This document shows, one piece after another, positions 8,837-18,968 of a DNA stretch of 64,000 nt (the stretch's first letter is position 1; every line of letters starts with the position of its first letter). Origin of the DNA: Maribacter sp. MJ134 (lineage in GTDB: Bacteria > Bacteroidota > Bacteroidia > Flavobacteriales > Flavobacteriaceae). The stretch covers positions 3,658,001 to 3,722,000 of the forward strand of contig NZ_CP034570.1 in NCBI RefSeq assembly GCF_003970695.1, written 5' to 3'. The notes below the pieces were generated by a model, which saw only the letters and a list, made by a program, of their open reading frames with translations, made no database searches and was not told the origin of the DNA. The position numbers and the translations under genes are program-made.

Positions 8837-11800
8837 TTAGTTTTCTATTTTATAGACTTGCGCATCTGCATTGTTCATGGTGACCATAAGGTAAGGTGCA
8901 CCCTTAAATTCAATAATATTTAAGTGTCTTACTGATTTTGACATAAAATCCAGTCCTAGCGTATTGCCCAGAGTAATTTCCGTACTGGTCTTAATCAAGG
9001 CTCCCGAAAAGGAATCATACCTTCCATGATATGGTTTTACGCCAAAATAATTTCCTGCAGCTAATACTTCTTCTTCTCCGTTATCATCAAAATCATAAAC
9101 CAAGAAATCCGTCATTGGAGCAGTTTGAAGGTCAAAATTAAAAGGAATAAATGAAAATGACCCATTATCATTCCTTAAGTATCCAGATTTTAACACAGCT
9201 ACCTCTAGGATTTTAGCTTCCTTCAATGATTTTTCATCCAGAATTTCCGTGATATCCTTACCACCAAAAGAGGTGTAGGAAGTGAATTTTTTTCTCAGCG
9301 ACACCATTTGCCCGGCAAGTTCGTTAAGTCCATCCAAGGGATAGTATGCATCATCTTTGAAGACGGTAACAATTGTTTCTGTTGCTCCGTTGGCATCAAA
9401 ATCTCCATAATACATACGCATAGGATGTTTATAGCTCGCCTGAAACTTAGAATTTGCTCCCCAGTTGCCTAGAAGGTAGTCTTTATCACCATCTTTATCG
9501 ATATCAAAAGCTACTATACTTTGCCATAAACCTTTTAGATTTTTTTCCTTTAAGGGTTCAAAGGCTTTAAATTCACCCATATCGTTTCGGAAAAACATAG
9601 GCTGCATCCATTCTCCCGTTAAGACTAGATCTAAATCACCATCACCATCAACATCATCTGCAATACCATCCGTAAGCATTCCCAGTTCCTTGAAAATATT
9701 TTTTGTATCCATAACCAAGGTGCCATTGGTATTGTTTAAGAGATAGGAATTTGGAGACCTCCCAAAATCGGCAGAAATAGATTGGTTACCTACAAAAAGA
9801 TCTAAATCACCATCTTGATCATAATCCATAGGAATAAGTACAGATGCGTTTTCATAGGTTGGTGCTATCGGTGACGCACTGTAAATGGAATCTTTGAGGG
9901 AATAATATGAATTTGTCAACGGGGCCATTTTATTGTAAAAATCGGCACCACCCGTCCCTATAAAGAGATCATTTGTAGTATTGCCGTCGAAATCGACTAA
10001 AACAGCAACCACATCTTCTTTGATGGAATCTTTCTGAATGGTATTCATATTCGCTGATCGAAACAAGCTGTCTCCTTGGATAAAGATTTGAGAGGGGATG
10101 TATTTAGAGCCTCCGAAGAAAATATCGGTTTTTCCATCATTGTTCATGTCTCCAATACTGGTAGCCGGACCTCTATCGGATATTTGATAGGGAATGAGCT
10201 TCTGGCGATTAAAGTCTGTATAGGCATCTTCCTTATGCGTAAAATTTATACCCAACCGATTAGGTACTTTTTTGAAAAGTGTCGTTTTATTAGCAATGGA
10301 CGAACCGTAATCATAGGCCAATGTATTGCCATAAGTTACTTTGAGCGTTTGATTTACATCTAAGTCTCTTAATACTTGGAAGGTCTTGTCCGGCCAAATA
10401 ATTTTAAGGGAATCAACCACTGATCTATTACCATATCCAAAATGAATAATGGGTTGTGATGAAGACTGAAAGCCTCTTACCGTGAACAGTTCTTTAAATT
10501 GTTGTTTACCGTCGGTATATGAAACTACCTTTGTGCCAATACCAAACTTGTTTTTACCCTTATATTGTAGGCCCAGTTTTAAATAATTTGCCTTCTCGTT
10601 GGTTCTGTTTTCAAGGATGGTAGGATGGGTATTCAAATTGTTTGTCACTAAATCCAAATCTCCGTCATTATCCAAATCAGCATAGGCCGTTGCCCCCGAA
10701 ACCAAGGTGTCTTTAGGAATCCAGACATCGGATTTGTCATCAAAAAGCAGACTGGAATTACCTTTAAAAATACGATTTGATACGGCACCAGAAGGCATGA
10801 GTTCCAAAGCTTTTTGGTCTACGAGATTAGTGTTATTTATTTTATTTTTAATATTGTCATTGGATACAAAATTGATGTAATCTAAATCGTTTGGCCGTTT
10901 AGGAATGCCGTTACTTATAAACAGGTCTTGTTCTCCATCTTGGTCATAGTCGGCAAAAAGTGCACTCCAACTCCAATCTGTCGCTGCAACACCACTTTGT
11001 AAGGCGGTCTCTCTAAATTGCCCGCCTGGCTGATTTAGATAGAGCATATTGCGCGTAAATTGATAATGGTACCCATATGTACCCGTTCTAAGTCGCTGAA
11101 CCTGTATATTGTCATCACCCTCAGAAGATTTCAGCACCTTTTCATCAAACGGTAACATATCTAAAGAAATGAGGTCCGGGAGACCGTCATGATTTAAGTC
11201 GGCCACATCACTCCCCATAGAAAATCTTGAAGTATGTCCAAAATAATCTCTGAGCGATTCTTTAAAAGTACCGTCGCCATTATTTAGATAATAGTAATCA
11301 TCTTCATGAAAATCATTACCAATGAATAAATCCGGATAACCGTCGTTATTAAAATCTGAAACGGCTATGCCTAAGCCGTACCCGTTAATACCGCCGTAAA
11401 TTCCTGCATCTTCACTTACATCGGTAAATTTTCCATCATCGTTTCGTAATAATTTATCTCCCGTTTCATAGTTTCTTTCGTATCTAAGGTCCGCTTTTCC
11501 AAAGGATTCTGGAGTATGTACGGCATGGTTTAACAGATACATATCCAAATCGCCATCCAAATCATAATCCAGAAAAGCCGCAGACGAGCTGTAAGATTCA
11601 AAATCGAGACCATATTTTCCCGATTCTTCACTAAAAGTACCATCGCCTTGATTTATAAATAATTCATTATGACCGTTGAAACCATTTAAACCTACCACGG
11701 CGCAGACGTAAATGTCTAAAAGACCGTCTCCATTAACATCTCCCATGACAGCACCTGTATTCCAACTGCTTTTTCCGGCAACTCCGGCTTTTTCGGAGAT

Positions 11801-12088
11801 ATCCTCAAATAAAAAATTTCCCTTATTGAGGTATAGTTTATTAGCAACTTGGTTTCCAGAAAAGAATATATCCGGTAGTTCATCATTGTTGATATCCCCA
11901 ATGGCTACGCCTCCACCATTATAAAAATAGAGGTAATCGAGAATGTTCAAGTCGTTGGATTCCTTCAGGTCATTGGAAAAATGTATTCCTGTTTCTTCTG
12001 CCGTACGCTTTTGGAATACATCACCTTTTTGATCACTACAGCCAATAGCCCAAAAGATTATAGACAATCCTATAAGTTTACTTTTCAT
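8837..12088 (-). CDS. FG-GAP/VCBS repeat lipoprotein with ASPIC/UnbV domain (copy 3)
   Basis: A 1,083-residue lipoprotein (signal ending WAIGC). Calcium-binding propeller loops of the DxDxDGxxD type recur, for example GDVNGDGLLDIYV, LDYDLDGDLDMYL, SDFNNDGYPDLFI and ADLDNDGDLDLVT. An ASPIC/UnbV segment follows at about 495-590 (FGIGTKVVSY, RGFQSSSQPIIHFGYG, DSLKIIWPD). A second run of loops fills the C-terminal half, such as MDYDQDGDLDLFV and DDVDGDGDLDLVL. This suggests two integrin-alpha-like propellers separated by the UnbV module, displayed on the outer surface. It is the third of three tandem paralogues of nearly equal length, and its start overlaps the upstream copy by 11 bases. The role is unknown; binding of carbohydrate or other polymers is an inference from the SusCD context. 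Confidence 0.85.
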   Translation of the reverse strand: MKSKLIGLSIIFWAIGCSDQKGDVFQKRTAEETGIHFSNDLKESNDLNILDYLYFYNGGGVAIGDINNDELPDIFFSGNQVANKLYLNKGNFLFEDISEKAGVAGKSSWNTGAVMGDVNGDGLLDIYVCAVVGLNGFNGHNELFINQGDGTFSEESGKYGLDFESYSSSAAFLDYDLDGDLDMYLLNHAVHTPESFGKADLRYERNYETGDKLLRNDDGKFTDVSEDAGIYGGINGYGLGIAVSDFNNDGYPDLFIGNDFHEDDYYYLNNGDGTFKESLRDYFGHTSRFSMGSDVADLNHDGLPDLISLDMLPFDEKVLKSSEGDDNIQVQRLRTGTYGYHYQFTRNMLYLNQPGGQFRETALQSGVAATDWSWSALFADYDQDGEQDLFISNGIPKRPNDLDYINFVSNDNIKNKINNTNLVDQKALELMPSGAVSNRIFKGNSSLLFDDKSDVWIPKDTLVSGATAYADLDNDGDLDLVTNNLNTHPTILENRTNEKANYLKLGLQYKGKNKFGIGTKVVSYTDGKQQFKELFTVRGFQSSSQPIIHFGYGNRSVVDSLKIIWPDKTFQVLRDLDVNQTLKVTYGNTLAYDYGSSIANKTTLFKKVPNRLGINFTHKEDAYTDFNRQKLIPYQISDRGPATSIGDMNNDGKTDIFFGGSKYIPSQIFIQGDSLFRSANMNTIQKDSIKEDVVAVLVDFDGNTTNDLFIGTGGADFYNKMAPLTNSYYSLKDSIYSASPIAPTYENASVLIPMDYDQDGDLDLFVGNQSISADFGRSPNSYLLNNTNGTLVMDTKNIFKELGMLTDGIADDVDGDGDLDLVLTGEWMQPMFFRNDMGEFKAFEPLKEKNLKGLWQSIVAFDIDKDGDKDYLLGNWGANSKFQASYKHPMRMYYGDFDANGATETIVTVFKDDAYYPLDGLNELAGQMVSLRKKFTSYTSFGGKDITEILDEKSLKEAKILEVAVLKSGYLRNDNGSFSFIPFNFDLQTAPMTDFLVYDFDDNGEEEVLAAGNYFGVKPYHGRYDSFSGALIKTSTEITLGNTLGLDFMSKSVRHLNIIEFKGAPYLMVTMNNADAQVYKIEN

Positions 12089-15000
12089 TTAAACTGTAAA
12101 TTTTAGGTTGCTTGTCGTTTACGGCGGCAATCAAAAATGAATTTCCGGCTTTGTCCTTGAATAATTCCAAATGCTTCACTTCATCTCTTATGAAAAAACC
12201 GCTTGTATCATAATTCTGCCAATTAAAGCCTAACTGACCGTCACCTAATAGCACATTCCCATAATTAGCATCTAATCTTGAAAATTGAGGTTTAAATTCG
12301 AAATTGTTACCGGCCATAATCAGGTCTACCATGCCATCTTGGTTTACGTCTGTACATTCAATACCGCATATACAGGAGAATTGAACCTGAGGGGGTAAAA
12401 CCTTAATGCGATACTGACCATTACCGTCATTGATAGCGATTACTGATTCTGAAATGGACGCTTCTCGTACAATGGTGTTAGAAATAACATCTTCAGAGAA
12501 AAGTTCGTCAATGGTTTTCTTGGCATATTCCGATGCCTTGATGTTCTCTTTTTTCAAGGCTAATATTTGACCGGTCAAATCTTTCTTCTGATGTAGCGGA
12601 TAGTCTCCATTATTATAGTTTTGTGTAATGATCTGTTCAATGGTACCATCATTATCAAAATCATTCACCCACATTTTCATTGGCTGACCCTTTTTTGGTT
12701 TGTAATGTAAGTTGCTTCCAGAGTTTCCTAAAACCAAGTCCAAATCACCATCGTTATCTAAATCCTCCGCTTTTATAGCTCCCCACCAACCATTTAAACT
12801 ATCTAGGCTTGTGGTTTGCTTACTTAGTCTACGGCCAGAGTTTTTAAATATTTTTGGTGTTCCCCAATCAGATACCGTAATAAGGTCTTTCTTGTTGTCT
12901 CCATCAATATCCGCCCATTTTGCGTCGGTAATCATACCGGCGTTTCTTAGGTCATAGGCAGACTTTTCGGTAATATCGGAGAAGGTACCATCGCCATTAT
13001 TGCCCAATAATAGATGATTAGGGTCTACGCCATAGGTTCCTACAACACTTCTAGATCCTACAAAAACATCCACGTGGCCGTCACCGTTAAAATCCGTAGC
13101 AGTGATTACGGCTACATTTTTATTCGCAGATGGTAGGTTAATACCAGATGGCTTGAACTTCCCTCGGCCGTCGTTTAGATAAAGTCTTGTTCCGTAGGTG
13201 TTCTGCATGCCAATTTCGTTACCACCACTACCTACTATTAAATCCAAGTCCCCATCGTTATCGGCATCGAAAAAAGTAGCTGCGGTATCTTCAAAACTAG
13301 CGTCCTTTTCAAAAAAGGAAGTAATAGGCTTTTTAAGTTTTCCATTGCCGCTGTGCAGGTACAAACTTGCTGTCTGGTCTTTGGCGCCGCCAATAAAGAT
13401 ATCATCGTTACCGTCTCCATTTACGTCTCCTACAGCAACACCAGGACCCTCTTGGGCCAGGGAGTGGTATATAAGCCCTTCGTTATCAAAGTCGTTATAA
13501 TTATTTTCTTTGTGGGCTATTAGTGAACTATTGTTTACTTCCTCTAACAATGGATTTAATGTCTTAGGAGTTAAGACCTTATAACTGTCCTTAGCATCCT
13601 TATGGTCCAACACCAGTGTTTCATTTACGGTAAGGTCCTGTAATTTTTGAGTAGCATCATCTGGCCAGATTACTCGGATGGAATCTATCTTGGTTTCATT
13701 TCCAAGACCTATCGTCATTGGGTATTCTATAGAGGACTGAAAGCCTCTTGAAGGCATTACGGTCTGATTGATAATCTGGTCTTTAAAATAAAGTTTTACC
13801 ACGGTGCCAATACCGAACCTATTACCATCCGCTCCTTTAAAATCTAGTTTAAGATAGTTATGGTTTTTTAGGCGTTCGGTATTATTTCTATAAACAAAGG
13901 TTTCCATGTTTACATTGTTCACTACTAGGTCCAAGTCCCCGTCATTGTCCAGATCACCGTATGCCGCACCGTTGGACCTACTGGGAATTTCAAAGCCCCA
14001 ATCCTTATTGGCATTACTAAAAGTGATATCGCCGTTGTTTCTATAGGCGTAATTGGGTAGTGGCGTTACGGGCATTTTATTGATTATGGAATCTATGGAT
14101 TCTTTTCTCCCGGTCAGTGCCATTTTTTGAATGATTTCATTGGCGAAGAAATCAACAAAATCCAAGTCCGTTAAATCATGGTTGATACCGTTTGTAATAT
14201 AGATGTCCTTAAGTCCATCATTATCCATATCAAAAAGGAGTCCTGCCCAACTCCAATCTGTAGCTTCAACACCGCTGTAATAGGCTATTTCGGAGAATGA
14301 GCCATTTCCATTGTTAAGTTGAAGTGTGTTTTGAATGTATTGTTGATGAAAGTCTTTACTCTGTTTTAACTTAAAAACATTGTAGCTTTCAAATTCCATC
14401 ACGGATTTTACTCTCTGGTCCGGTTCGGGAAGCATATCCGTTATAAAAATATCGGTAAGGCCATCATTGTTAATATCCGCCATGTCTATACCCATAGCGG
14501 AAAGACTTAAATGATTGGTCCACTGTTGGATTTCTTCACGGAACGTACCATCTTGATTGTTGATATATAGGTAATCTCTTTCGTAGAAGTCGTTAGATAC
14601 GTAAATATCCGGATATGAATCCTGGTTAATATCCGTAACCATGACACCAAGGCCAAAACCGATAAGACTCCCATAGATTCCGGATTCCTCACTCACATCT
14701 ACAAATTTACCATTATCGTTACGCAGCAACATATCTCCTACGCCTCTAAAAATAGCAGGAACGCCCTCCCAATCTTGCGCTCTAACGTCTCGTTGTTCTG
14801 CATAGCCCAAACTACTTACGGGTATATTACTGTTGTTAAGAATATAGGCATCCAAATCCCCGTCTTTATCATAATCAAAAAAGGAAGCGTGTGTAGAGAA
14901 ACCTGTCTCCGCAAGATTATATTCGGCCGCACTTTCGGTAAAAGTGAGGTCTCCATTGTTTATGTACAGGTCGTTATCATGATTATTCCCCTCCATGTTA

Positions 15001-15446
15001 CCTGCATTACTCACGTAGATATCTAGCAGACCGTCATTGTTTATATCCGCCATTACTACACCTGTAGACCAAGGTTTGTTTCCTTTGATACCAGCTGATT
15101 CAGATACATCCTCAAATTTTAAATTGCCTTTGTTCAAGTAAAGCTTGTTAGGCTCCTTGTTTCCGGTCAGAAAAACATCCGTCAACCCGTCATTGTTAAT
15201 ATCACCTAGTGCAACACCGCCACCATTGTAGAAATTTCTGTATTTGAATATATTGAACGCTTTGCTGTTCTCTACTTCGTTCACAAAAGAAATACCTGTG
15301 TCCTCTGAAGATAATAGGGTGAATAAAGTTTCCTTTTTGGGTATCGATTTTTCGATATCCGACGTGGTATTATCTTTGCAGGCCATAAAAAATACCATCA
15401 AGGCTATAGTCAACGTAAACCGTTGTATGATAAAATTCTTTTTCAT
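12078..15446 (-). CDS. FG-GAP/VCBS repeat lipoprotein with ASPIC/UnbV domain (copy 2)
   Basis: A 1,122-residue lipoprotein (MFFMAC at the end of the signal). The layout is the same as its neighbours: an N-terminal propeller with loops such as GDINNDGLTDVFL, ADINNDGLLDIYV, FDYDKDGDLDAYI and TDINQDSYPDIYV; an ASPIC/UnbV domain around FGIGTVVKLY, RGFQSSIEYPMTIGLG and DSIRVIWPDD; then a second loop series (GDVNGDGNDDIFI, FDADNDGDLDLIV, TDFNGDGHVDVFV, EDLDNDGDLDLVL). The start codon overlaps the stop of the upstream copy by 4 bases and the stop overlaps the next gene by 11, indicating translational coupling. Near-equal size and a shared domain order point to old tandem duplication, with enough divergence to suggest distinct ligands. 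No enzyme motif is visible. Confidence 0.85.
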   Translation of the reverse strand: MKKNFIIQRFTLTIALMVFFMACKDNTTSDIEKSIPKKETLFTLLSSEDTGISFVNEVENSKAFNIFKYRNFYNGGGVALGDINNDGLTDVFLTGNKEPNKLYLNKGNLKFEDVSESAGIKGNKPWSTGVVMADINNDGLLDIYVSNAGNMEGNNHDNDLYINNGDLTFTESAAEYNLAETGFSTHASFFDYDKDGDLDAYILNNSNIPVSSLGYAEQRDVRAQDWEGVPAIFRGVGDMLLRNDNGKFVDVSEESGIYGSLIGFGLGVMVTDINQDSYPDIYVSNDFYERDYLYINNQDGTFREEIQQWTNHLSLSAMGIDMADINNDGLTDIFITDMLPEPDQRVKSVMEFESYNVFKLKQSKDFHQQYIQNTLQLNNGNGSFSEIAYYSGVEATDWSWAGLLFDMDNDGLKDIYITNGINHDLTDLDFVDFFANEIIQKMALTGRKESIDSIINKMPVTPLPNYAYRNNGDITFSNANKDWGFEIPSRSNGAAYGDLDNDGDLDLVVNNVNMETFVYRNNTERLKNHNYLKLDFKGADGNRFGIGTVVKLYFKDQIINQTVMPSRGFQSSIEYPMTIGLGNETKIDSIRVIWPDDATQKLQDLTVNETLVLDHKDAKDSYKVLTPKTLNPLLEEVNNSSLIAHKENNYNDFDNEGLIYHSLAQEGPGVAVGDVNGDGNDDIFIGGAKDQTASLYLHSGNGKLKKPITSFFEKDASFEDTAATFFDADNDGDLDLIVGSGGNEIGMQNTYGTRLYLNDGRGKFKPSGINLPSANKNVAVITATDFNGDGHVDVFVGSRSVVGTYGVDPNHLLLGNNGDGTFSDITEKSAYDLRNAGMITDAKWADIDGDNKKDLITVSDWGTPKIFKNSGRRLSKQTTSLDSLNGWWGAIKAEDLDNDGDLDLVLGNSGSNLHYKPKKGQPMKMWVNDFDNDGTIEQIITQNYNNGDYPLHQKKDLTGQILALKKENIKASEYAKKTIDELFSEDVISNTIVREASISESVIAINDGNGQYRIKVLPPQVQFSCICGIECTDVNQDGMVDLIMAGNNFEFKPQFSRLDANYGNVLLGDGQLGFNWQNYDTSGFFIRDEVKHLELFKDKAGNSFLIAAVNDKQPKIYSLNEK

Positions 15447-18400
15447 TTTAAGCGTTCTTTTGAAACAAAAAATAGGCTATCGTTATTTCTAGATATGACG
15501 TAGTTTTCTTTGTTCTTGATTTTAATTTTTTCAATACTTCTCGCTGCCCCTGAAACTCCTAAATAGTTATAGTCTTGCGTTTTAAAAACGTCTTCTGTTG
15601 AGGGATACAAAATTAGACCATGGGAGGCATCCATCCTACCTAGTTGGGTGCTAATTTCATAATTGTTACCTACAAGGATTATAGATTTTCTGGGATTATT
15701 TTCAATGAATATATCATGTACTGTGGAGACTTGAGCTATTTTTGGTAATGGATGTTTTTTGAATTTTCCATTTCCTAGGTTTTCAAAGTAACAAGTAGAT
15801 AATTCGTAAACCGATTTCTGAAAGCCAGTTTCTAGTATATCTTCCGGAAAAAGTTCATTAAAGCCTGCCTTGGCAAAGTCAGCATAAGAAAGATATTTTT
15901 TGTTCAAAGAGGGGATTTGTTTCGCTAGTTCATCCTTAGATGCCAGTACGGTCTCCGTATTTTTGTGATAATAGGACACGATGGTTTCCATACTCCCATT
16001 TTTATCGATATCCGCTTTGTAGAGGTTTAAAGGCTTTTGAAAAGAAGCTTTTAGTTTACTGTTCTCTCCCCAGTTGCCAACTACTAAATCTATATCTCCA
16101 TCATGATCCAAATCGTCAACTTCAATGGCATTCCAAAGTCCGTTTGAATTGGCTAATGTGGAGTCTACTTTTTTGGTTAAGTCCTCACCATCGTTCATAA
16201 AAATGGTAATAGGCATCCAGTGTCCTACAAATATGAGGTCTTCAAAGCCATTATTGTCCAAATCTAAGATGGCCACATCTTTTACATTTCCCAAATCATT
16301 AAGTGCTAACGATTTTTTTTCGGTAACATCGGAGAAGTTTCCTGCACCGTCGTTCTGAAATATATATTGTTTGGGGCTAAGGCCAAATTCCCACGGTACG
16401 GCATCGGAAGTAATGAGGATATCCAAATCACCATCGTTGTCCATATCCCAAGATTTCACGGCGGACGCATTGATTTCAATATTTCTAAAGGCAGTCGTGT
16501 CCTTTGTAAACTGTCCACTTTTATTTATGTACAATCTGGGGCGCAAAGGTGGGCCTTTCTTGAATTCATTTCCGGCGCTGACTACCAATAAATCTGTTAA
16601 CCCATCACCATTAGCATCAAAAAAATGCTGGTCTATATCTTCGTTCACCTTATCCTCATTAAAAAGCTCGGGCTGTTGTGGTATAAATTCACCTTTATTA
16701 TTTTGAATAAATAGGGCAGAGGCTTGCTGTTTTGCACCTCCTACGAAGATATCCTCTAAACCATCTGAATTGATGTCTTCGACACTCACGGAAGGACCTT
16801 CGTTAGTATTGGCATAGGGTATTAAAGGATCCCTATAGAATTCAATGGAATTACCGTCTTTGTGATGAAAATTTACCGTTTGATTATTTGAGGAATACTC
16901 TGAAAGAGTTTTCCCGGTAACGTTGCCGTTTACGGCATTTTCATAATCCACTGTTATTTCTTGATTTGCTGATACATCTTTCAAAGTTTCGAGGAATCCC
17001 GTAGGCCATTGTATCAGAACAGAATCGATACGATTTAACGCTCCGAGTCCTATGTGAAGTGAAGGATGCACCGAGGATAAATATCCTTTAGTAGTGTAGT
17101 TCTCATACTTTTGAACCGTATTTTCTGCATAAATGAAAACCGTTGCCCCAATACCGAAATTATTAGTTTTCCGTCCTTTAAAACGTATTTTGATATAGTT
17201 CTTAAGATTTATCTCGTTTCCTTTATTTTCGAGTATGAAGGCTTCCCCATTGACGTTGTTTGTTACTATATCCAAGTCGCCATCGTTGTCCAGGTCACTA
17301 TAAACCGTTCCATTGCTGAACGATTTTTCAGGCGTATACCAAGTTTTTGAAACATCGGCAAATGTCAAATCCCCATTATTTTTAAAAAAGTAATTGGAAA
17401 CTTTTTTCTCAGGCATTTTCTGAATGAATTCCATTTCTTGTTTACCAACACCATCGGCAAGATTTTTTTGAATATTATCATTGGCTATAAAGTTGATGAA
17501 GTCCATATCATTGGATGCACCTTTTATGCCGTTCGTAATAAAGATATCCTTGAATCCGTCATTGTCAAAATCTGCTAGAAGTGTTCCCCAGGACCATTCG
17601 GTAGCGCTTATGTTGGCTAGTGAGGCAATTTCACTGAATTTACCATGGCCTGTATTTAAATGCAATGTGTTCTGCATAAACTGGGGCGCATAACCGTTCT
17701 TAAGATAATTAGTATAGTTAGGATAGCTAAATTCGGTCCCAGAGGATTTATAGGTTTCTAAATCTTCAGGCAACATATCTAAGGAAACGATATCGGTAAG
17801 CGCATCATTGTTGATGTCTGCAATACCATTTCCCATGGAAAAATGGGTAGTATGCCCCAAATTCTTATAGTCTTTTGAAATCGATTCCGTAAAAGTTTTA
17901 TCCCCGTTGTTAAGGTAGAGATAGTCATTTTCAAAAAAATCGTTACCTACATAAATATCGGGATAGGAATCATTGTTAACATCACTTATGGAGATGCCAA
18001 GACCATAACCGATTTTACCTTCATAAATATTAGCTGAAGCACTTACGTCTACAAAGTAACCTTCTTTATTTTCGAACAGCTTATCGCCACTAACCTCGTT
18101 CTGTTTAGTTCTTTCGTTGCCATTGGCGTAATTTAAGTTAGGGTGTACGGAATGATTCATCAGATACATGTCTAAATCCCCATCTAAATCGTAATCTAAA
18201 AATGCACTTTGTGTGGAGAAGCCAGAAAAATTTAAGCCGTAAGATGCAGACATTTCTTTGAATTCAGGTACTCCGTCTACAATACCTTGATTTACGTAAA
18301 GTAAGTTATGTCCTTTTAGATTTTGATATCCGGAAACTTTACACAAATAAATATCTAAGAGGTCATCATTATTGATATCCACTACGGTTACCCCGGTCGT

Positions 18401-18733
18401 CCAGCCGCTTTTATTCTCTATACCAGAGGCTAATGTGGCGGATTTAAATTGTAGTGCTCCTTCGTTAAGGAATAGTTCGTCTTCATTTTCATTGGACACA
18501 AAATAAAGATCCTGGAGTCCGTCGTTATTGAAATCTGCTGCGGCTAATCCAGCACCATTGTAATAGTAGATATAGTTCAGGATATTAAGTTCTGCGGAAG
18601 ACATCAGTGTATTAGTGAAAGTAATATTACTATGATTAGAATCGACTTTAGTAAACATCTTTGGTTCTTCCTGCTTACAGGAGTTGAATAAAGCGGTTAT
18701 ACTGAGTAGCATCACTAAAACAATCCTTTTCAT
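15443..18733 (-). CDS. FG-GAP/VCBS repeat lipoprotein with ASPIC/UnbV domain (copy 1)
   Basis: About 1,096 residues. Two ATGs compete: 18748 and 18733. The second starts MKRIVLVMLLSITALFNSC, a typical lipoprotein signal, and a promoter-like box ends 7 bases before 18748, which also favours 18733. Propeller loops include ADFNNDGLQDLYF, VDINNDDLLDIYL, LDYDLDGDLDMYL and SDVNNDSYPDIYV. A UnbV-type segment follows (FGIGATVFIY, GYLSSVHPSLHIGLG, DSVLIQWPTG), then EDINSDGLEDIFV, WDMDNDGDLDILI and DDLDHDGDIDLVV. It is the first gene of the six-gene operon and is separated from susD by a strong terminator, so the operon probably has its own promoter. A surface-exposed calcium-stabilised binding protein is the likely role. 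Confidence 0.85.
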   Translation of the reverse strand: MKRIVLVMLLSITALFNSCKQEEPKMFTKVDSNHSNITFTNTLMSSAELNILNYIYYYNGAGLAAADFNNDGLQDLYFVSNENEDELFLNEGALQFKSATLASGIENKSGWTTGVTVVDINNDDLLDIYLCKVSGYQNLKGHNLLYVNQGIVDGVPEFKEMSASYGLNFSGFSTQSAFLDYDLDGDLDMYLMNHSVHPNLNYANGNERTKQNEVSGDKLFENKEGYFVDVSASANIYEGKIGYGLGISISDVNNDSYPDIYVGNDFFENDYLYLNNGDKTFTESISKDYKNLGHTTHFSMGNGIADINNDALTDIVSLDMLPEDLETYKSSGTEFSYPNYTNYLKNGYAPQFMQNTLHLNTGHGKFSEIASLANISATEWSWGTLLADFDNDGFKDIFITNGIKGASNDMDFINFIANDNIQKNLADGVGKQEMEFIQKMPEKKVSNYFFKNNGDLTFADVSKTWYTPEKSFSNGTVYSDLDNDGDLDIVTNNVNGEAFILENKGNEINLKNYIKIRFKGRKTNNFGIGATVFIYAENTVQKYENYTTKGYLSSVHPSLHIGLGALNRIDSVLIQWPTGFLETLKDVSANQEITVDYENAVNGNVTGKTLSEYSSNNQTVNFHHKDGNSIEFYRDPLIPYANTNEGPSVSVEDINSDGLEDIFVGGAKQQASALFIQNNKGEFIPQQPELFNEDKVNEDIDQHFFDANGDGLTDLLVVSAGNEFKKGPPLRPRLYINKSGQFTKDTTAFRNIEINASAVKSWDMDNDGDLDILITSDAVPWEFGLSPKQYIFQNDGAGNFSDVTEKKSLALNDLGNVKDVAILDLDNNGFEDLIFVGHWMPITIFMNDGEDLTKKVDSTLANSNGLWNAIEVDDLDHDGDIDLVVGNWGENSKLKASFQKPLNLYKADIDKNGSMETIVSYYHKNTETVLASKDELAKQIPSLNKKYLSYADFAKAGFNELFPEDILETGFQKSVYELSTCYFENLGNGKFKKHPLPKIAQVSTVHDIFIENNPRKSIILVGNNYEISTQLGRMDASHGLILYPSTEDVFKTQDYNYLGVSGAARSIEKIKIKNKENYVISRNNDSLFFVSKERLK

Positions 18734-18754
18734 CAATCTAAAAAACATAGCCTT

Positions 18755-18787
18755 GCAAGATACTTAAAACGGAAATTATTTGTACAA
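18755..18787 (-). promoter_or_regulatory. Candidate promoter of the FG-GAP/haloperoxidase operon
   Basis: On the minus strand a TTG (18787-18785) is followed 22 bases later by TATCTTGC (18762-18755), one mismatch from the Bacteroidota -7 box TAnnTTTG. The first in-frame ATG lies only 7 bases further, so transcription would begin near it and the second ATG at 18733 would be used. This rests on pattern only. Confidence 0.35.
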
Positions 18788-18832
18788 TTAGGATTGTTAT
18801 AAGATGTTAATATTATGAATTTAGAGGCATCT

Positions 18833-18887
18833 CTATTGAAGTTTGTTCAGGACTTTCAATAGGGTATCTACCCATTGAAACCCTATT
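18833..18887. repeat. Nested, mutually exclusive inverted repeats upstream of the FG-GAP operon
   Basis: Three overlapping pairings are visible: CTATTGAA (18833-18840) with TTCAATAG (18855-18862); a 12-bp arm with one bulged base pairing 18854-18866 with 18869-18880; and AATAGGG (18859-18865) with CCCTATT (18881-18887). They share strands, so only one or two can form at once. They lie about 70 bases upstream of the candidate -33 box, so they are more likely an operator or processed 3' region than a leader. Confidence 0.45.
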
Positions 18888-18915
18888 CTTGTATTAAATT
18901 TAGTGCTCTTAAAGT

Positions 18916-18946
18916 AAAAGAGACCGCTCACAGAGCGGTCTCTTTT
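18916..18946 (-). terminator. Rho-independent terminator after susD
   Basis: A perfect 14-bp hairpin with a 3-base loop: core GAGACCGCTC and GAGCGGTCTC extended by AAAA/TTTT. It lies 22 bases beyond the susD stop and can end transcription in both directions. It separates the susCD unit from the FG-GAP operon. Confidence 0.85.
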
Positions 18947-18968
18947 TAAACACTTAAATATAAAAGGA

